This document shows positions 21,540-35,324 of a stretch of DNA of 64,000 nt, piece after piece. Both the position numbers and the translations under genes were made by a program. Within the stretch, counting starts at the first letter, position 1; each line of letters begins with the position of its first letter. Where the stretch lies: contig NC_133168.1 of assembly GCF_040802235.1 (NCBI RefSeq), positions 32,879,759-32,943,758 of the forward strand, written 5' to 3'. The notes beneath the pieces are model-generated. The model had not been told where the DNA came from and ran no database searches. It was given only the letters and a program-made list of their open reading frames with translations. Source of the DNA: Manis javanica (Eukaryota; Chordata; Mammalia; Pholidota; Manidae).

Positions 21540-24500
21540 GTTTTGCTTTGTTCTTATACTCCACATATGAGTGAAATCATTTGGTACTTGTCTTTCTCCA
21601 CCTAGCTTATTTCACTGAGCATAATACCCTCTAGCTCCATTCATGTTGTTGCAAATGTAGGATTTGTTTTCTTCTTATGGCTGAATAATATTCCATTGTG
21701 TATATGTACCACATCTTCTTTATCCATTCATCTACTGATGGACACTCAGGTTGCTTCCATTTCTTGGCTATTGTAAATAGTGCTGCAATAAACATAGGAG
21801 TGCATCTGTCTTTTTCAAACTGGGCTGCTGCATTCTTAGGATAAATACCTAGAAATGAAATTCCTGGGTCAAATGGTATTTCCATTTTGAACTTTTTGAG
21901 GAACCTCCATATGGCCTTACACAATGGTTGAACTAATTTACATTCCCACCAGCAGTGTAGGAGGGCTCCCCTTTCTCGACAACCTCACCAACATTTGTTG
22001 TTGTTTGTCTTTTGGATGGTGGCAATCCTTACTGGTATGAGGTGATATCTCATTGTGGTTTTAATTTGCATTTCTCTGATGACTAGCGATGTGGAGCGTC
22101 TTTTCACGTATCTTTTGGCCATCTGAATTTCTTCTTTAGAGAACTGTCCTTTCAGCTCCTCTGCCCATTTTTTTATTGGATTATTTGCTTTTTGTTTGTT
22201 GAGTTGCATGAGCTCTTTATATATTTTGGATGTCAACCCTTTATTGGATCTGTTATTTATGAATCTATTCTTCCCATCTGTAGGGTAATTTTTTGTTCTA
22301 TAGATGGTGTCCTTTGCTGTACAGAAGCTTTTCAGCTTGATATAGTCCCACTTTATCATTTTTGCTTTTGTTTCCCTTGCCCGGGGAGATATGTTCATGA
22401 AGAAGTCGCTCATGTTTATGTCCAAGAGATTTTTGCCTATGTTTTTTTCTAAGAGTTTTATGGTTTCATGACTTACATTAGGTCTTTGATCCATTGCAAA
22501 TTTACTTTTGTGTATGGGGTTAGACAGTGATCCAGTTTCATTCTCTTACATGTAGCTGTCCAGTTTTGCCAGCCCCATCTGTTGAAGAGACTGTCCATGG
22601 TTCCTTTATCATATATTAATTGACCACATATGTTTGGATTAATCTCTGGAGTCTCTCTTCTGTTCCACTGGTCTGTGGCTCTGTTCTTGTGCCAGTACCA
22701 AATTGTCTTGATTACTGTGCCTTTGTAGTAGAGCTTGAAGTTGGGAGCGAGATGCCCCCCACTTTATTCTTCCTTCTCAGGATTGCTTTGGCTATTCGGG
22801 GTCTTTGGTGGTTCCATATGAATTTTTGAACTATTTGTTCCAGTTCATTGAAGAATGCTGCTGGTAATTTGATAGGGATTACATCGAATCTGTATATTGC
22901 TTTGGGCAGGATGGCCATTTTGATGATATTAATTCATCCTAGCCAGGAGCATGCAATGAGTTTCCATTTGTTAGTGTCCTCTTTAATTTCTCTTAAGAGT
23001 GTCTTATAGTTTTCAGGTTATAGGTCTTTCACTTCTTTGGTTAGGTTTATTCCTAGGTATTTTATTCTTTTTGATGCAATGGTGAATGGAATTGTTTTCC
23101 TGATTTCTCTTTCTATTGGTTCATTGTTAGTGTATAGGAAAGCCACAGATTTCTGTGTGTTAATTTTGTATCCTGCAACTTTGCTGTATTCAGATATCAA
23201 TTCTAGTAGTTTTGGGGTGGAGTCTTTAGGGTTTTTTATGTACAATATCATGTCATCTGCAAATAGTGACAGCTTAACTTCTTCTTTACCAATCTGGATT
23301 CCTTGTATTTCTTTGTTTTGTCTGATTACTGAGGCTAGGACCTCCAGTACTATGTTAAATAACAGTGGGGAGAGTGGGCATTCTTATCTAGTTCCCGATC
23401 TCAGAGGAAAAGCTTTCAGCTTCTCGCTGTTCAGTATAATGTTGGCTGTGGGTTTATGATATATGACCTTTATTATGTTGAGGTACTTGCCCTCTATTCC
23501 CACTTTGTTGGGAGTTTTTATCATGAATGGATGTTGAATTTTGTCAAATGCATTTTCAGCATCTATGGAGATGACCATGTGGTTTTTGTCTTTCTTTTTG
23601 TTGATGTGGTGGATGATGTTGATGGATTTTAGAATGTTGTACCATCCTTGCATCCCTGGGATGAACCCCACTTGGTCATGGTGTATGATCCTTTTGATAT
23701 GCTTTTGAATTCGGTTTGCTAATATTTTATTAAGTATTTTTGCATCTACATTCATCAGGGATATTGGTCTGTAATTTTCTTTTTTTGGTGGGGTCTTTGT
23801 TGGTATTAAGGTGATGTTGGCTTCATAGAATGAGTTTGGGAGTATTCCTTCCTCTTCTATTTTTTGGAACACTTTAAGGAGAATGGGTATTATGTCTTCT
23901 CTGTATGTCTGATAAAATTACGAGGTAAATCCATCTGGCCCAGCAGTTTTATTCTTGGGTAGTTTCTTGATTACCGCCTCAATTTCTTTGTTGGTAATTG
24001 GTTTATTTAGATTTTGTGTCTCTTCCTTGGTCGTTCTTGGAAGGTTGTATTTTTCTAGGAAGTTGTCCATTTCTAGGTTTTCCCGCTTGTTAGCATATAG
24101 GTTTTCATAGTATTCTCTAATAATTCTTTGTATTTCTGTGGGGTCCATTGTGATGTTTCCTTTGTCATTTCTGATTCTGTTGATGTGTGTTGATTCTCTT
24201 TTTCTCTTAGTAACTATGGCTAGAGGCTTATCTATTTTGTTCATTTTCTCAGAGAACCAGCTCTTGGTTTCATTGATTTTTTCTATTGTTTATTCTTCTC
24301 AGTTTTATTTATTTCTTCTCTGATCTTTATTATGTCCCTCCTTCTGCTTACTTAAGGCCTCACTTGTTCTTCTTTTTACAATTTCGATAATTCTGTCATT
24401 AGACTATTCATTTGAGTTTGTTCTTCCTTCTTTAAATAGGCCTGGATTACTATATACTTTCCTCTTAAGGCTGCTTTTGCTGTGTCTCACAGAAGTTGGG

Positions 24501-25371
24501 GCTTTGTGTTGTTGTCATTTGTTTCCATATATTGCTTGATCTCTATTTTAATTTGGTCTTTGATCCATTGATTAGTTAGGAGCGTGTTGTTAGGCCTTCA
24601 TGTGTTTGTGGGCCTTTTTGCTTTCTTTGTACAATTTATTTCTAGTTTTATACCTTGTGGTCTGAAAAGTTGTTTGTTTGAATTTCAATCTTTTTGAATT
24701 TACTGAAGCTCTTTTTGTGGCCTAGTATGTGGTCTATTCTGGAGAATGGTCCATGTGCACTTGATAAGAATGTGTATCCTGTTGCTTTTGGATGTAGAGT
24801 TCTATAGATGTCTATTAGGTCCATCTGTTCTAGTGTGTTGTTCAGTGCCTCTGTGTCCTTACTTATTTTCTGTCTGGTGTATCTGTCCTTTGGAGTTAAT
24901 GGTGTGTTGAAGTCACCTAAAATGAATGCATTGTGGTCTATTTCCTCCTTTAGTTCTGTTAGTATTTGTTTCACATATGCTGGTGTTCCTGTTTTGGGTG
25001 CATATATATTTAGAATGGTTATATCCTCTTGTTGGACTGAGCCCTTTATCATTATGTAATGTCCTTCTTTATTTCTTGTTACTTTCTTTGTTTTGAAGTC
25101 TATTTTGTCTGATACTAGTATTGCAACACCTGGTTTTTTCTCCCTGTTGTTTGCATGAAATATCTTTTTCCATCCCTTGACTTTTAGTCTGTGCATGTCT
25201 TTGGGTTTGAGGTGAGTCTCTTGTAAGCAGCATATAGATGGGTCTTTTTTTTTTTATCCTCTCAGTGACTCTATGTCTTTTGATTGGTGCATTCAGTCCA
25301 TTTACATTTAGGGTGATTATCGATAGGTATGCACTTATTGCCGTTTCAGGCTTTAGATTCGTGGTTACCAA
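21540..25371 (-). pseudogene. L1 ORF2 (endonuclease-reverse transcriptase), broken
   Basis: The N-terminal apurinic endonuclease domain begins near 25371 (ITLNVNGLNAPIKRHR) and keeps [14 protein letters not shown] and SDHK motifs (24648-25196). Reverse transcriptase pieces follow (23918-24244 GPDGFTS; 23384-23872 with GFIPGMQGW; 23018-23251 with [16 protein letters not shown]), then the C-terminal domain (21985-22494 and 21631-21924, [21 protein letters not shown]). At least six stops or frameshifts separate the pieces. L1 ORF2 normally has about 1275 residues. Confidence 0.88.
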
Positions 25372-25659
25372 AGGTTCCAGGTTACTTTCCTTACTCCCTA
25401 AGAGTCTAACTTAACTCACTTAGTATGCTGTTACAAACACAATCTAAAGGTTCTTTTTTATTTCTCCTCCTTTTTCTTCCTCCTTCATTCTTTATATATT
25501 AGGTATCAAATTCTGTACTTTTTGTCTATCCTTTGATTGACTTTGGGGATATTTAATTTAATTTTGCATTTGCTTTATAATTAGCTGCTGTACTTTCTTT
25601 ACTGTGGTTTTATTACCTCTGGTGACAGCTATTCAACCTTAGAAACACTTCCATCTATA

Positions 25660-26430
25660 ACAGTACATCCAAAATAGACTTTAGAGATGGTTTGTGGGAG
25701 GTAAATTCTCTCAGCTTTTGCTTATCTGGAAATTGTCTAATCCCTCCTTCAAATTTAAATTATAATCTTGCCGGATAAAGTAATCTTGGTTCCAGTCCGT
25801 TCTGCTTCATTGCTTTAAATACATCATGCCATTCCCTTCTGGCCTGTAAGGTTTCTGCTGAGAAGTCTGATGTTAGCCTGATGGGCTTTCCTTTGTATGT
25901 GATCTTATTTCTGTCTCTGGCTGCTTGTAACAGTCTGTCCTTATCCTTGAACTTTCCCATTTTAATTACTATGTGTCTTAGTGTTGTCTTCCTTGGGTCC
26001 CTTGTGTTGGGGAATCTGTGGATCTCCGTGGCCTGAGAGACTATGTCCTTCCCCAGATTGGGGAAGTTTTCAGCAACTACCTCCTCAAAGACACTTTCCA
26101 TCCTTTTCTCTCTCTCTCTTCTTCTTCTGGTATCCCTATAATGTGAATATTGTTCTGCTTGGATTTGTCACAGAGTTCTCTCAATATTCTTTCATTCTTA
26201 GAGATCCTTTTTTCTCTCTGTGCCTCAGCTTCTTTGTATTCCTCTTCTCTAGTTTCTATTTCGTTTATCATCTCCTCCACCATATCCAACCTGCTTTTAA
26301 TACCCTCCATCGTGCTCTTCAACGATTGGATCTCTGACCTGAATTCATTCGTGAGTTCTTGGATGTCTTTCCGTACCTCCATTAGCATGTTGATGATTTT
26401 TATTTTGAACTCCCTTCAGGAAGAGTCATG
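25660..26430 (-). pseudogene. L1 ORF1 (RNA-binding chaperone), broken
   Basis: The 26077-26388 piece has an acidic coiled-coil region (EEMINEIETREEEYKEAEAQ) leading into the start of the RRM-like domain (NNIHIIGIPEEEE). The 25760-26101 piece carries the rest of the RRM and the C-terminal domain. A frameshift separates them near 26090. ORF1 protein coats L1 RNA as a trimer. Confidence 0.85.
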
Positions 26431-27439
26431 AGGTCCATATCATTTAAATCTTTCTCGGGAGTTGTATTAGCAATTTTACTCTGGACAAGGTTCCTTTGGC
26501 ATTTCATGTTTGTATATGGCACCCTCTAGTGTCCCGAAGCTCTAGTCTGGAGCTGCTCAGCCCATGAAGCAATCTCAGGGGTTGCAGGGGAGCAGTACTG
26601 GTGCCTGGGGGGAGGAAAGAGCTGTTCCCTGCCTCCCGGCTGCTGTGCCTGTCTCCACTGCCTGAGCCAGTGGGCCAAGCACACAAGTATAAATGTTTGT
26701 CCCAGAGCAGCTAGATATGGATCCCTGCTTTCCACAAGCAGCTGGAATCCCAGTCTCCCCAGGAACTCTGCCTGTATTATCTTTCCAACCCGGTAGTCAT
26801 GCGAGTCTCATGGAAGCACCATGAAATGTAGGTTTGTGCTCCCAGAGCAGATCTCTGGAGCTAGGTATTCAGCAGTCCCAAGCCTTCTACTCTCTCCCTG
26901 CTCAGTTTCTCTTCCTCCCGCTGGTGAGCTGGGGTGGGGGAGGGGCTCAGGTCCCACGGAGCCACAGCTCTGGTACGTTACCCTGTTCAGTGAGTTCTGC
27001 TCTTCTGCTCTTTTCTTCAGGTTTATGCAGTCTGACGCTGTCCTCTTTCCTATTGCTCTCTCAGGATTAGTTGCGCCAACTATAGTTTCTAATTGTATCC
27101 AGTTTTAGGAGGAAGCCTTTGTCCCTCTTCTCATGCTGCCATATTTCTTGTTCCTATCTATTTTTATCACCAGCCATCTTCCCACTCTCACTGCCAATCA
27201 AACTGGGCTCTCATTGGTGCCTCTCAAACTCATTCATTCTGGGTTTCCAGCAAGGAGCTCACTGTTTCCTGGCTTTTGCCCTTGTTGGAGTAGGTTTCAG
27301 TCACCACTTTGTAACTTTTCAAAGTGATCGTTTCTCTTTTCTATTGTGGTGTCCTTTTCCATTCTCCTTTGGATTTATTTTTTTGGCCCTTTAAATATAT
27401 TACAGCTTTGGGAAGGACCAAAACAACCCTGGATCTCAT

Positions 27440-27570
27440 TTAATCTTTGTATCCATCTGATATTGTTATTATCCCTTTTTATAGATAGTTAAACTGAGGC
27501 TTGGAGAGGTTAGGAAACTTGTCCAAGGTCACAAAGACAGTAAGTGGTAGAGCCCAGTTGCAGAGGCCTT
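27440..27570 (+). repeat. MIR SINE fragment
   Basis: 'attatccctttttatagata', 'actgaggcttggagaggtta' and 'ccaaggtcacaaagacagta' are a clear MIR core on the plus strand. Confidence 0.82.
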
Positions 27571-29204
27571 TATATTAACTTATACAGCTTCACTAAGCAT
27601 GAGTAGACACACTTTGCTCCAATATCATCTGGTTTCAGAAATTGTTTTAAAACAAGTTTTGTTTTAGAAGTCCCTTATTTCCTAGGGTGTAAAGCAACAA
27701 GTTAATCTTCCTACTGCTCATACCCCAAGACTAACCAGGTTCATTACTTTAACCTTCACTTATACTCAGTGGTCCTAGAGACACAGGAATCCGTGTTAGA
27801 CAATTATTAGCAAAGATTCAAAAGGCAGTAAAGAGGAAACTGGTGATGATATTGGCTGAGGTAGATGTATGTATTGGAGAGCTGTGCTGGGTGGAAGAGT
27901 GGATTTGCCTCTAGTGAATGGAGGGCAAAGCAAAAGTGATTCAAGTGAAGCCTACCTGAGCCCACAGAGAGAATAGTTGATGATCTTATTACTCTGTTGT
28001 ACACACAGTTAATGCCAAAGAGTCTTTTGGAAAGAGGAACAGGCCAGTTATCAGTTTATTGTCTCTAGCTCAAAAGACATCCTTCATTGCCTGCACTGCA
28101 ATATTAGAATTGGATCTTTTAAATATTTCTATTTTGTCAGCTGGCATAATATACTACTCTGTCGATAGAGTGTGCTACAGAAGGAGAGGGTTTCTTTTCT
28201 CTGGTTCTGGTGTGCTCTTCTTAGCAGGTCCTTACAGCATGCATGGCTTCTCTGATACCTGATGCCTGCAGCACATATAGTAGCTTCTTTAGTGCCTGGC
28301 TTCTGCATCACCAGTCAGTACTCTGGCACTTGGCCCCTGTCGGGTATGATGTTCAGCAGCACCCAGCAACAAATTGTTCTCCTGTAACCATTCAGGCTGT
28401 GTCATGGCACAAGACATCTTTCCATGAGTACCTTTCCCTAGTACCCTAGAAGAAGGATTTCCATCAAGTTCTAACAGTGCAATACACCAGTGACTTGTCT
28501 GCTATCCAGTGAGCTATGAATGTTCCCTCTCCAAAGTCTGGATCTGCCTTGGATGGGGGTGGTGGGCTCTTTTTGGGGCTCTCATTCTCAGCCCTAAGGA
28601 TAGTGGCTGCTCTTTATATGTTATTCCTTTATATGTTATATGTTATATGTAATTTTTTTTTTAGTATTCTCCTTATTTTTACTAGGACACCCCTCATTGC
28701 TCCAATCCTGTTACAGTTAATGACCACATTAAATTTTTCATGTACAAATTACAGTGTGGTTTCTCTTCCCAGACTGGACTCCAACACAAGGAACCTCTGG
28801 TCTCTGTGACCTTTGTGATAGTTTTCCAATAACAATTCTTGGCCTGATGAACTGACTTAAAATTTTAAAAATGAATCTCTATGGGGAAATGTTTAGATAT
28901 GAGGAAACAACTGATATTAAAAAAGAACTTCTGATTAAGTGTATTGTTTTCACCAACCAATAAATACATTGCATACCTATTATGCATAAAGACATAAAGG
29001 CACAATGTTGATTTTGGACTTTATAAAGATCTTGCAGCACAGGGATGGCATAAGCATTTCATCTTTAATGCCAACTCAGATTAATTGTAGCGGCTATCTG
29101 GGTTGAGAAGGATTTTCAGGCCAGAAAGCAATGATCAATTTGTGCTATTTATCACAGGTAAAAGAAGAAGTGGTGAGAAAGCATGGTTATTTGTCAGCTG
29201 TTAC
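27571..29204. other. Intergenic DNA, nothing certain
   Basis: Open frames below 100 codons without domains. 28030-28830 could be a decayed LTR-like repeat but I cannot name a family. Confidence 0.35.
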
Positions 29205-29300
29205 CTAGCAAGTTTTACAGATTAGTAAGCAAAGGCACAGAAATTTAAATGGCTTGGCCAAAATAAAACTATATAGTATAAAGCTGGGGCTAGCTCCATA
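29205..29300 (+). repeat. MIR SINE fragment
   Basis: 'tttacagattagtaagcaaaggcacagaaatttaaatggcttggcc' is close to the MIR core; the first 20 bases are the most similar. Short and diverged. Confidence 0.5.
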
Positions 29301-32300
29301 GTTACAATTTCCAGTGCATTTCTTTACCTGTTACTACTCTAAGTGATGATGGTGTTCTGAGGTCAGGTAAGAAGTACAAACACATGTAAAATGAGTCCAT
29401 TTACCTTTTGTAACTGTTAGGGTCCAGGGTACAAATGAAGGAAATCATATTTATTGCCACCAAAGTGAAGAACAGATCTGAAATGAAAAGAACTTACAGA
29501 ATTTTCTGCCTCACTCCAGAAACAGAACAGTGGAAGCATCTTAGGAAAGCCCAGTGCTTTACCATTTACTTAATTTGACTTTCAGATCTCACAAAGGTAC
29601 TCATCACCAAAGGCATGGGATATCATGGAAACTATGCTTAAGCCTATTATAGATACATATTAAACTATACAAATTAGGCATCTGAGAACAATAGTTACTT
29701 TTTTAATTCACCAAAAAGTTTTATTTGCACTTGGTTGATGGGGAGGATGATAGCTAATAATAGTTTGGACTTTGGACTGTAGAGAAAATCTTTTTCTGGA
29801 AAATATTGTATGTCCCATTTGGGTAGATCCTATGGAAATTAGGAATCCAGCCCATTTAAAGGTGTAACTTCTGAAATGCTGATGAGATAAGTCTTTCTCC
29901 CATTCTTCCACCTGCAGAGCTGTTACCCACCACCACTGGAGCACACAAGGGTGGCCTTAAATCCCTAGAATCTAGTCAAAGGCGATACAAGTCAGAACTT
30001 CCCAGTAGAAAAATGAGATTTTTGAAGTAGTTTTCTCACTTAAGGACATAGCATAGTGTGATTTTAAAAAGCAGGTGAAATTTTTGTCTCTTCAAATCAG
30101 ACATTCAGTTTATTGGTTGTCAGGACATGATGACCTTTTTGATGGTATTTGTTTAACAGAAGCAATTTTGATGTTTTCTCTTTTAACTTAGGAACTGTTC
30201 TCTATACTAGCCTATTATTGAAACCTTTTACCTGTGCATCAGCCTATAAAGTACATGCCAACTGACTGGAGGCCACCCTTGAAATGTTGATTTCTGAAAA
30301 AACAAGAAAGGTAACTAGTTAGATGATACAGGAGAGAAACTGGAAGCTTCTGATTTATCAATAAAACTAGAAATTCACAACCCCAAAGAGATTAGTCTTA
30401 GATTTCAATCATAACTTTTTTCAACTCACCTCTAAACACACACCACCAGTTACAAGATGGACAAAAAGTTTGACCTATTCAGAATCCTATTAATTTTATT
30501 TTTAGAAATAATTTATACATATTTCCTCAACATTTAGAGTAAACATTCTTAAATTATCAATTAAAAAGAGCAACTAACAGAATCTAATCAAGGAATCTGA
30601 TCTCCCTTAAAATTTATTGTACCAGAAAATAATTTATTAATAAGCCTAATCACAACTCTGTAAAGTATCATAATTTCAAAGATAAAAGAGGCTGGGTGTT
30701 TAGTTTAGTAACAGAATTTGTGGAATAAGAATTTAATGCCCCTGCATATTAACTTCTCTGTATTAAGCTACATTTCCTAGAAATAAATTTCAGTTCTCCT
30801 TTTCTATTATATATATTAAATAAGTTCATCCCAAGCCAAAATAGAAAACTATTCTGGGTCTCATATGCATTTCTATTTTACTTTTTACTAGAAAAGCCAC
30901 AAGAACGATTTACTATCAGATATGCTGTTTTATGGATGTAAAGCTCAGGAATTAGTTTTAAAATTGTTCCACGTAAAGAAAAACTCAAATCAGTACACCA
31001 TATTGCAGTTTAATTCAAATAGTATTGAATCCAATAGTGCACTCAAAAGAACCTGTTAATAAGTGCTACTCTGCTGTAAGTAGACCACCAGAGTACAAAT
31101 GAAACTAGGAAAAAATTTAAAGAATGGAGTATCTGCCATCTTGTGGTGAGATGAGGAAATGCAGCAATTGTCGAGCAGCTTGTAAATACTGTAGCCCCTC
31201 CTAAATATTATTTCTTCACATTAACATTGCTACTCATGTGAAAAACCAATAACAATGCAATGTGCTTGGGTTTTTTTCCCGTGATTCACTTACAACCATT
31301 TTTCTTGACAGATTATCCTTTGGTAAATTGTTGGTGCCTTAAGATCCCCCTAAACTTGCCAAGTCTTACGAGTTTCCTAGCTAAAATCAGTTCTCAAATG
31401 GCTTGCTTCTCTATTCACCATGACCTAACGGTGTAATGTTAATAGCCATCATGCTGTAACAAAAAGTTCAGTACAACCCATCTGATGTCTAGAGAACATT
31501 TGAAGATTTAAGACTTCTCCCCTGAACTATTTTGCCCTACCTCTCTTTGCCTGATACTGTAACAATAGTTAACACTTACTGAGAATGAACTGTGTATAAA
31601 CTCAATCCTTATGACAGCCCTGCAGCAAGGACTATTTTCATCTTCATTTTGCGGAAACCACTGAAGCTCAGAGAGTTCACTAACTTGCATGAAATTATGG
31701 TGAAAAGGGGATCATAAACTACTGAAACGCAACTTATGATAACACAAATCAGTTTTTATTTAAAACCTTGAAAACCCATGTTCCAGACACCAGAGAAGCT
31801 TCAGCAGTATTTCTACTGAAGCCATAAAAACCAAAAGATATAGGTAAATTACTTCAATGTAAGAACTTCAAAGAATCTATTAACAGAATGCTAGCGGAAG
31901 AGCAAAGATTAGTTATTATGTAACTACTTTATAATGCCAATGCTGATTGGGAGCAAGCATTCATTCATGCCACCAGGAAATGAGAAAAGTGAGAGAGAAC
32001 AGGCTTTTGTTTTCCTGAGTTAAGGCCTTAAGGTGTCATTTTAAAAAAGTGAAAGGATGAGTTTGATAGCTACTTTACCTCGATCAGGACCACAATTCTT
32101 CCAGATGACTTTGTCTCCCCAGATGACTGGGGTTTTTAACCACATGGTGAATCTCCCTTCTCCTAGGAGGTGATGAAGCTATTAAAGTCACTAGTGTCGC
32201 AGCAACATTACACTAGTCTTTTAAAGTCCTTCCAAGAGGTGAGCAGAAAAATGGAAGCTGTAAGGTCGGGGAAACTTCATCCCTTTGACAAATTATCTGC

Positions 32301-32860
32301 TGACATTTTTAAGTGAAATTTTTATATCGTATTCGCATTAAGCAGCACTCAAAAAAGCAGCCATTTCAATGCTACGGTTTCACCATAATCTTAGATATTG
32401 TTTAACCAAGTCATTTTGCATGTTTTTTTATACAAAATGTAGTACATCATGTGACTCACAGCTTCATTGCCTTTTTTCAGTTAATGATAATCTTGAAGAC
32501 ATTTCCATATATAGTATGTAATTCTCATTCTTGCTATGGCTGTATAGTCTTATGATACCATTCAACTCATCATCAATCAAATACTTGGGTCATTTTAATC
32601 TTCTATTATAATTTTAAACAATGTTGCATAATGAAGATTTCTGAAAGTCATTTTGCACATCAGGTATTTTAATTTTCCAAAATGGATTTTGAATCAGATT
32701 TCTAGTTTTTATATAGAGTATCAAATTAAGCTTTAAGTGATGACTTACACACTATACCTCAATGTGTGACAGTTCTCTGTAACTCGTTTTTCTTTTTCAA
32801 AATTCTGAAAGCGTATTTTTATTAGCATAATATTCCACTTAAAGTACTCTACCATAGTTC
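29301..32860. other. Intergenic DNA, one MIR, possible old LINE
   Basis: No gene seen. A MIR piece lies at 31565-31700. 32380-32700 ('atacttgggtcattttaatc ... aacaatgttgcataatgaa') resembles a very old LINE 3' part in minus orientation. The rest shows no structure I can support. Confidence 0.4.
31565..31700 (+). repeat. MIR SINE fragment
   Basis: 'aacacttactgagaatgaac', 'ctcaatccttatgacagccc', 'ttttcatcttcattttgcgg' and 'gaagctcagagagttcact' follow MIR order on the plus strand. Confidence 0.75.
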
Positions 32861-33077
32861 CTTTTTTTCCCTTACTTTTTTTATTGAGGTATTATTGATA
32901 TACACTCTCATGAAGATTTCACATGAAAAAATAATTCACCCATGTTGTTGTGTCCCACCATAACCCATTGCAGTCAATGCCCAACAAGATGGCAAAGAGT
33001 CACTATTTGCCTTCCTGTGCTACTGTCTTCCCCATGATCTCCCACACAACACGTGTGCCAATCATAAAACCACTCAC

Positions 33078-34840
33078 TTACCTTCTCCCTCCCTCCCCAC
33101 CTAGCCTCCCCACCCTTCCTCTTTGGTAACCACTAGTCCCTTCTTGCAGTCTGTGAGTCTGTTGCTGTTTTGTTCCTTCAGTTTTGCTTTGTTGTGATAC
33201 TCCACAAATGACAGAAATCATTTGGTATTTGTCTTTCTCTGCCTGGCTTATTTCACTGAGCATAATGTCCTCCAGTTCCATCCATGTTGTTGCAAATGGT
33301 AGGATTTGTTTCTTTCTTATGGCTGAATAGTATTTCATTGTATTTATGTACCACCTATTTTTCATCCATTCGTCTACTGATGGACACTTAGGTTGCTTCC
33401 ATATCTTAGCTATTGCAAATAGTGCTGCAATAAACATAGGGGTGCATATCTCTTTTTGAATCTGATAAATTATATTCTTCGGGTAAATTCCTAGGAGTGG
33501 AATTCCCAAGTCAAATGGTATTTCTATTTTCAGTTTTTTGAGGAACGTCTATATTGCTTTCCACAATGGTTGAAGTAGCTTACATTCCCACAAGCAGTGT
33601 CGGAGGGTTCCCCTTTCTCCACATCCTCACCAGCATTTGTTGTTCTTAATCTTTTCAATTCTGGCCATCCTAACTGATGTGAGGTGACATCTCATTATGG
33701 TTTTTATTTGCACTTCCCTGATAATTAGCAATGTGGATCATCTTATCATGTGCCTGTTGGTCATCTGAATTTCTTCTTTGGAGAATTGTCTGTTTATATC
33801 CTCTGCCGATTTTTTAATTGGGTTATTTGCTTTCTCGGTGTTGAGGTCTGTGACTGATTTATATATATTTTGGATGTTAACCCCTTGTCGGATATGTCAT
33901 TTACAAATATATTATCCCATACTGTAGGATGCCTTTTTGTTCTGTTGATGGTGTCCTTTGCTGTACAGAAGCTATTAAGTTTGATGTAGCCCCATTTGTT
34001 CCTTTTTGCTTTTATTTCCCTTGCTCGAGGAGATGCATTCAGAAAACAGTTGCTCATGTTCATATTCAGGAGATTTTTGCCTATGTTGTCTTCTAAGAGT
34101 TTTATGGTTTCACGACATACATTCAGGTCTCTGACACATTTTGAGTTTACTTTTGTGTATGGGGTTAGACAATAATCCAGTTTCATTCTCTTGCATGTAG
34201 CTGTCCAGTTTTGCCAACACTAGCTGTTGAAGAGGTTGTCATTTCCCCATTATATGTCCATGGATCCTTTATCATGTATTAATTGACCATATATGCTTGG
34301 GTTTATATCTGGGCTCTCTAGTCTGTTCCATAGATCTATAGGTCTGTTCTCTGCCAGTACCAAACTGTCTTGATTACTGTGGATTTGTAGTAGGGCTTGA
34401 AGATGGGGAGCATAATCCCCCCAGCTTTATTCATCCTTCTCAGGATTGCTTTGGCTATTTGGGGTCTTTTGTGGTTCCATATGAATTTTAGACGATTTGC
34501 TCTAGTTCATTGAAGAATGCTGTAATTTGATAGGAATCACATTGAATCTCCAGATGGCTCTAGGCAGGATGGCCATTTTCACAATATTAATTCTTGCTAT
34601 CCATGAGAATGGGATGTGTTTCCATTTATTGTTATCTTCTTTAATTTCTCTCATGACAGTCTTGTAGTTTTCAGAGTACAGGTCTTTCACTTCCTTGGTT
34701 AGGATTATTCCCAGGTATTTAATTCTTTTAGATGTAATTGTAAATGGAATTGTTTTCCTGATTTCTCTCTCTGCTAGTTCATTGTTAGTGTATAGGAATG
34801 CATCTGACAAAATTCTGTGTATTAATTTTGTATCCTGCAA
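33078..34840 (-). pseudogene. L1 ORF2, C-terminal half (broken)
   Basis: Pieces at 34502-34840 (reverse transcriptase thumb, [20 protein letters not shown]), 33794-34186 (RAREIKAKRNKWGYIKLNSF) and 33078-33509 (CPSVDEWMKNRWYINTMKYY) are in order but in different frames with stops. The remaining part lies beyond provirus B. Confidence 0.85.
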
Positions 34841-34902
34841 CTTTGCTGAATTCAGATATTAGATCTAGTAGTTTTGGAGTGGAGTCTTTAGGGTTTTGTA
34901 TG

Positions 34903-34908
34903 TACAAT
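34903..34908. repeat. Target-site duplication of provirus B, left copy
   Basis: TACAAT, identical to 42317-42322. A 6-bp duplication is the class II retrovirus size, and it lies in L1 sequence on both sides. Confidence 0.93.
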
Positions 34909-35277
34909 TGCGCCATCCAGCAGCACGCAGGTTAGGACAAAAGGCAGGCTATGACTGATAGTTCACTCAAGCTCTTTATTTATTCAGCATTACAGCATAA
35001 GCAAGCAAGCAAGCTCTAATCTATCTCTAACTTTTCTCTGCCTCTACTTCTACCCTTCTCCCTCTCGCCTCTTCTCATACCGTTCTTACACCCCCAGTCT
35101 CTCCAGGGGTGAGATTCTAGCATCAAAGCCTAAGGAAGCTCTGTTAGGTGGATTCTGGGTACACTCTGACAACACAGGACTTTTCTGGGAACGGAGGAAT
35201 GGCCTTGAGTGCGGTTGCAGCTTGTGAGAGGTCAGAGATGACTCACTGCTCTGGCTGGTTGGGTACGGCTCCCAACA
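34909..35277 (-). repeat. 3' LTR of provirus B
   Basis: 369 bp. On the minus strand it starts TGTTGGGAGCCG and ends GGATGGCGCA, a TG...CA LTR. An AATAAATAAA polyadenylation signal lies in 'ctctttatttattc' (34972-34985). The TGTTGGGAGCCG start is that of many IAP and betaretrovirus-like LTRs. Confidence 0.93.
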
Positions 35278-35292
35278 TCTCCCCCTTTTTTG
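35278..35292 (-). other. Polypurine tract of provirus B
   Basis: The minus strand reads CAAAAAAGGGGGAGA immediately before TGTTGGGAG of the 3' LTR. Confidence 0.88.
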
Positions 35293-35324
35293 TTTAATAA
35301 AACAACTAGTTTGACTCAGACTGG

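Larger units (their letters stand above)
21196..27146 (-). mobile_element. Full-length L1 (copy at 21-27 kb), inactive
   Basis: 5951 bp, with a 17-bp target-site duplication: cttgttcatatctgttt (21179-21195) and cttgttcctatctattt (27147-27163), 15 of 17 identical. Order on the minus strand: 5' UTR (27146 to about 26440), ORF1, ORF2, 3' UTR and a T-rich plus-strand tail. Both frames are interrupted many times. The short 5' UTR words match the copies at 13 kb and 46 kb. Confidence 0.93.
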